Below, piece after piece: positions 61,416-64,000 of a stretch of 64,000 nt of DNA (positions are counted from its first letter, which is position 1; each line of letters starts with the position of its first letter). The translations under genes and the position numbers were made by a program. This DNA comes from Sporisorium sorghi (lineage: Eukaryota > Basidiomycota > Ustilaginomycetes > Ustilaginales > Ustilaginaceae): positions 1 through 64,000 of the forward strand of contig JALCCG010000032.1 in NCBI GenBank assembly GCA_023212695.1, in the 5' to 3' direction. A model generated the notes under the pieces. The model did no database searches and was not told the DNA's origin. It was given only the letters and a program-made list of their open reading frames with translations.

Positions 61416-64000
61416 ATGCAGCCAACCAAGTCGAGCGCCGACGTGCGATGCTCTGTGCTCCAGCGGCATTTCGCCAAAGTCGTACCTCTCTTGATCTTCA
61501 TCCGCGAGCACTTTGGCATCGACACAGCCGCTTCCACCTCCAAGCCATCCCGCAGCCTATCTCCCGAGCAGTGGAAGCGCCTCAACGGCATTCTCGTCGG
61601 CGTCAGCGACCTCCAACCCGCCCCCCTCGCCAACCACACCCAATCATTCTCGTCCATCCATGAGGCGGTACAGGAAGCGCAGCTACAGATCCTCGCAAAC
61701 GCATCCACAGGCCAGGCCAGCTGTGTGGGGAAAAGCAAGTACGATGCATCCCACAACGTGCTGCTGAAGGGCTACCGTCGGCCGGACGATCGTCTGGAGT
61801 CGTTCCGGGTCACGTCGACGGGCAGGCCGGGGTTGATCAACCTGTACCCGAATTCGATGGTCACTTGCCTGGTGCTCGAGAGGGAGTGGCACTACCTCTG
61901 CGACCGCATCGGGTCGGAGCGGTTCGTGTGGCTGCTCGTGAATACGAGCATCTTTGTGCCGTTGTTGCAGAATGGGGCGGATGGGAGTTGCTTTGTGCAG
62001 CTCACGGGGACGGCGCTGAGTGAGCGCGCTGCTGGGAAAGCAGCGTTGGCCGTAATTGACGGGAGTGTTGACTCGAATGCGGCGGCGGGTCTCAAGCGCA
62101 AGCATGTCGAGATGACGGAGGCTGCCATCACAGAGTCTGCTCCAGCTGCACAACGATCAGATCCATCGGCAATGACAAAGAGGTCGAGACCGTTCGAACG
62201 GGTCGATTCGCGGATCAGCGTGCGCTCAGCCACCTCCGCGCCCGACCTCGACAACGCCCGCAACCGAACCACAGCTGGCAGTGCAACGGCAGCAGACAGG
62301 AAACCGTCCGAGATCGTCCTTGTGCGCAGCCGGATGTTCTACGCACGCAGCTCTCGCAACAAGTCAGGGCGCGTCGAGGTCGGTCTTCCGAGCGTGCACG
62401 TCCTGCCACGCTCGTCCAACAAGAAGGAGCTCGACAAAGCGCTCCCGAGCTGCACGGCGTCATCCAGCCCCTCCTCACGCGGCAAGTCGGTCACCCTTCC
62501 CAGCAAACACGACATCAAATCGCAAGAGGCCCACTTCCACGAACGCCGAACACGCCATCTAGCGAAATACGTCTTCCCGCGCCAGTTCGGGCTGCACAAT
62601 GTGTTCACCGGCGCGCGCGATCTGAACACCACCACGCAGCCCTTTCGAGACTACACGGTGCGAGAGGTCGAGATCAAGGCGTTGGGAGCAAAGCGCACGC
62701 CCAAACCGCTCCGAGCGGTGCTTCCGGTGCTGGCGAAGATACTGGTGCGACACGATAAGCTCAACTACCGCGCGCTGCTGGACCGGTGCTGCCCGTCGAG
62801 GGTGCCTAAGGGGAGACTGACCGCACAGGAGCGGCAGCAGATCGTGCAGGATCTCGCAGAGGTCAAGTCGCTGCAGCCTGCAGTGCGCTGCGATGCGCCC
62901 GCTGCGTCTATGCAGAGGCAACCAAGCAGCCGTGCGGTGCTGGCATCGACGATGCGGAGCGGCAATATCACTGAAGAGCCATGCAGTGCAGAGAAAGCAC
63001 CCCCGGCAAAGGAAGCAGCGTTCGAGCTGGCGCCGCCCGCGCCCCGCAAGCCGCGCTACACCAACTACGCCGTGCCCACCACGGGCCAGGTGGTGCACTT
63101 TGTCACGCTCGCCCTCAAGTCCCTCCTCCCGCGCGACGTCTTCGGCTCCCTACACAATCAAAACCTCATCCTACGCACCGCGGGCGACTTTGTGCGACTG
63201 CGACGCTACGAGTCGTTCAACCTGCACCAGATCGCACAATCGTTCCGGTTCGCCGACGTCAACTGGGCACTCCCGCCACGTGCCACCACCCGCCGCACCC
63301 GCCGTCTGTCCCGGCACGAAGAAGAGTCGCGCAAGAAGCTCGTCCTCGAACTGCTGTACTGGCTGTTCGACGGCCTAGTCATCCCGCTGCTGCGCACGAC
63401 GTTCTACATCACCGAGACCGCGGCGTATAGGAACAAGGTGCTGTACTTTCGGCAGGACGACTGGCACGTGCTCTCGCGCCCCGTGTTGGCGCAGCTGAAG
63501 GAGTCGATCTTTGAGCCGCTGACGCGGGCGGAGGCGCTGTCGATGATGTCCCTGCGCAGGTTGGGGTATTCGCACGTGCGGTTGCTGCCGAAGGAGACGG
63601 GGGTCAGGCCGATTGTGAATCTGAGGAGGAGGAGCACTAAGCAGGTGCATACGGAGCAGCGGACTTCGCAGTCGGATGCGGGAAAGAACAAGGCCAGGAC
63701 TCGTGCAAGTGGGGGCAGTGCGAAACAGCGCAAGGAGTCGCTGATTTTGGGTCAGTCGATCAACTATATTCTTCAGTCGGTGTTTCACATCTTGACGTAC
63801 GAGAAGGGTCGGATGCTCGCTAGCGGTCACGGGCAGGATGCGCGTGGGCTGGAGAGCACCGGGTTGGAGAGCAGTGCTGACGTGCTTTCGAGCTCTGTGT
63901 TTGGACCCAACGAGATCTATACGCGCCTGAAGACGTTCAAGCAGCGCCTGGCGCAGGACCAAGCTCGTGGTGGAGGAGCGAAGAAGAAGCTGTACTTTAT
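61416..64000 (+). CDS. TERT: Telomerase reverse transcriptase TERT (5' part, cut by window end)
   Basis: Catalytic telomerase subunit. An open frame of 861 codons runs off the right edge. The N-terminal (TEN-like) part shows NVLLKGYR, LINLYPNSMVTCLVLEREWH and LLVNTSIFVPLLQNGADGSC (about residues 110-195). A disordered linker follows. The TRBD begins around FPRQFGLHNVFTGARDLN (near 390). The T motif is ELLYWLFDGLVIPLLRTTFY then ITETAAYRNKVLYFRQDDW (near 650-690). Motifs 1 and 2 are VRLLPKETGVRPIVNLRRR (near 728). The catalytic motifs A-E, with the Asp residues, lie beyond the window. The ATG at 61416 is chosen over the out-of-frame ATG at 61402, which ends after 30 codons; that short upstream frame overlaps the start and could lower translation. 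Confidence 0.92.
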   Translation, partial: MQPTKSSADVRCSVLQRHFAKVVPLLIFIREHFGIDTAASTSKPSRSLSPEQWKRLNGILVGVSDLQPAPLANHTQSFSSIHEAVQEAQLQILANASTGQASCVGKSKYDASHNVLLKGYRRPDDRLESFRVTSTGRPGLINLYPNSMVTCLVLEREWHYLCDRIGSERFVWLLVNTSIFVPLLQNGADGSCFVQLTGTALSERAAGKAALAVIDGSVDSNAAAGLKRKHVEMTEAAITESAPAAQRSDPSAMTKRSRPFERVDSRISVRSATSAPDLDNARNRTTAGSATAADRKPSEIVLVRSRMFYARSSRNKSGRVEVGLPSVHVLPRSSNKKELDKALPSCTASSSPSSRGKSVTLPSKHDIKSQEAHFHERRTRHLAKYVFPRQFGLHNVFTGARDLNTTTQPFRDYTVREVEIKALGAKRTPKPLRAVLPVLAKILVRHDKLNYRALLDRCCPSRVPKGRLTAQERQQIVQDLAEVKSLQPAVRCDAPAASMQRQPSSRAVLASTMRSGNITEEPCSAEKAPPAKEAAFELAPPAPRKPRYTNYAVPTTGQVVHFVTLALKSLLPRDVFGSLHNQNLILRTAGDFVRLRRYESFNLHQIAQSFRFADVNWALPPRATTRRTRRLSRHEEESRKKLVLELLYWLFDGLVIPLLRTTFYITETAAYRNKVLYFRQDDWHVLSRPVLAQLKESIFEPLTRAEALSMMSLRRLGYSHVRLLPKETGVRPIVNLRRRSTKQVHTEQRTSQSDAGKNKARTRASGGSAKQRKESLILGQSINYILQSVFHILTYEKGRMLASGHGQDARGLESTGLESSADVLSSSVFGPNEIYTRLKTFKQRLAQDQARGGGAKKKLYF

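Noticed and set aside
1..64000. tRNA genes, CRISPR arrays and intact transposons
   Set aside because: Scanning for B-box-like GGTTCGA motifs gave only matches inside coding sequence or without an A box; no repeat-spacer array and no transposase or reverse-transcriptase gene other than TERT was seen. A covariance-model search would be decisive for tRNAs.

Overview
The window is nuclear DNA of a basidiomycete fungus, most probably a smut (Ustilaginomycetes). Genes are dense, GC-rich and mostly intronless; the few introns are short (about 70-200 nt) with GTRNGT donors. Proteins carry long Ser/Ala/Pro-rich disordered stretches, and every recognisable gene is a eukaryotic housekeeping gene with fungal features (Lsg1, Erg8, Nvj2, fungal Pex14, a Zn2Cys6 factor). 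The species is inferred, not proven. No CRISPR array, virus or intact transposon was seen.

Layout. 0-7.4 kb: TAF1 (TFIID) and a GCFC/PAXBP1-type protein, both +. 7.5-17 kb is rich in translation and secretion genes: UTP25 (-) and LSG1 (+) share a divergent promoter with an RRPE-like box; the mitochondrial ribosomal protein mL49 (-) and SEC61-gamma/SSS1 (+, five exons including an inferred 5-nt microexon) share another; then ribosomal protein L35/uL29 (-, start codon on its own exon). 17.6-21.6 kb: an unrecognised 1349-aa single-pass membrane protein. 22.8 kb: spliceosomal SF3B5 (two exons). 23.8 kb: a lone 5S rRNA gene. 24.5-25.5 kb: a decayed, frameshifted lipase. 25.8-27.7 kb: a Zn2Cys6 transcription factor with 3.2 kb of gene-free DNA upstream. 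30.9-36.8 kb: INO80 ATPase. 36.8-40.4 kb: gene-poor DNA ending in the promoter of a short Gly/Ser/Asn-rich protein. 41.4-56.2 kb: Swi5-like recombination mediator (three exons), PEX14, Rab GDI, an Nvj2/TEX2-like SMP protein, a SET-TAD3 fusion and a bHLH factor with an extended loop. 56.2-59.3 kb: gene-free, with microsatellites. 59.3-64 kb: phosphomevalonate kinase ERG8, then TERT, cut by the window edge.

Functional themes. Ribosome assembly and protein output (UTP25, LSG1, L35, 5S rRNA, mL49, SEC61-gamma), transcription and chromatin (TAF1, INO80, two DNA-binding factors), splicing (SF3B5, GCFC protein), membrane traffic and contact sites (GDI1, NVJ2, PEX14) and genome maintenance (Swi5, TERT). 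Several neighbours are divergently paired, but nothing resembles a dedicated gene cluster. The observations most worth checking are the 5-nt microexon in SEC61-gamma, the SET-TAD3 fusion, the bHLH loop insertion, the orphan membrane protein and the prion-like Gly/Asn protein.
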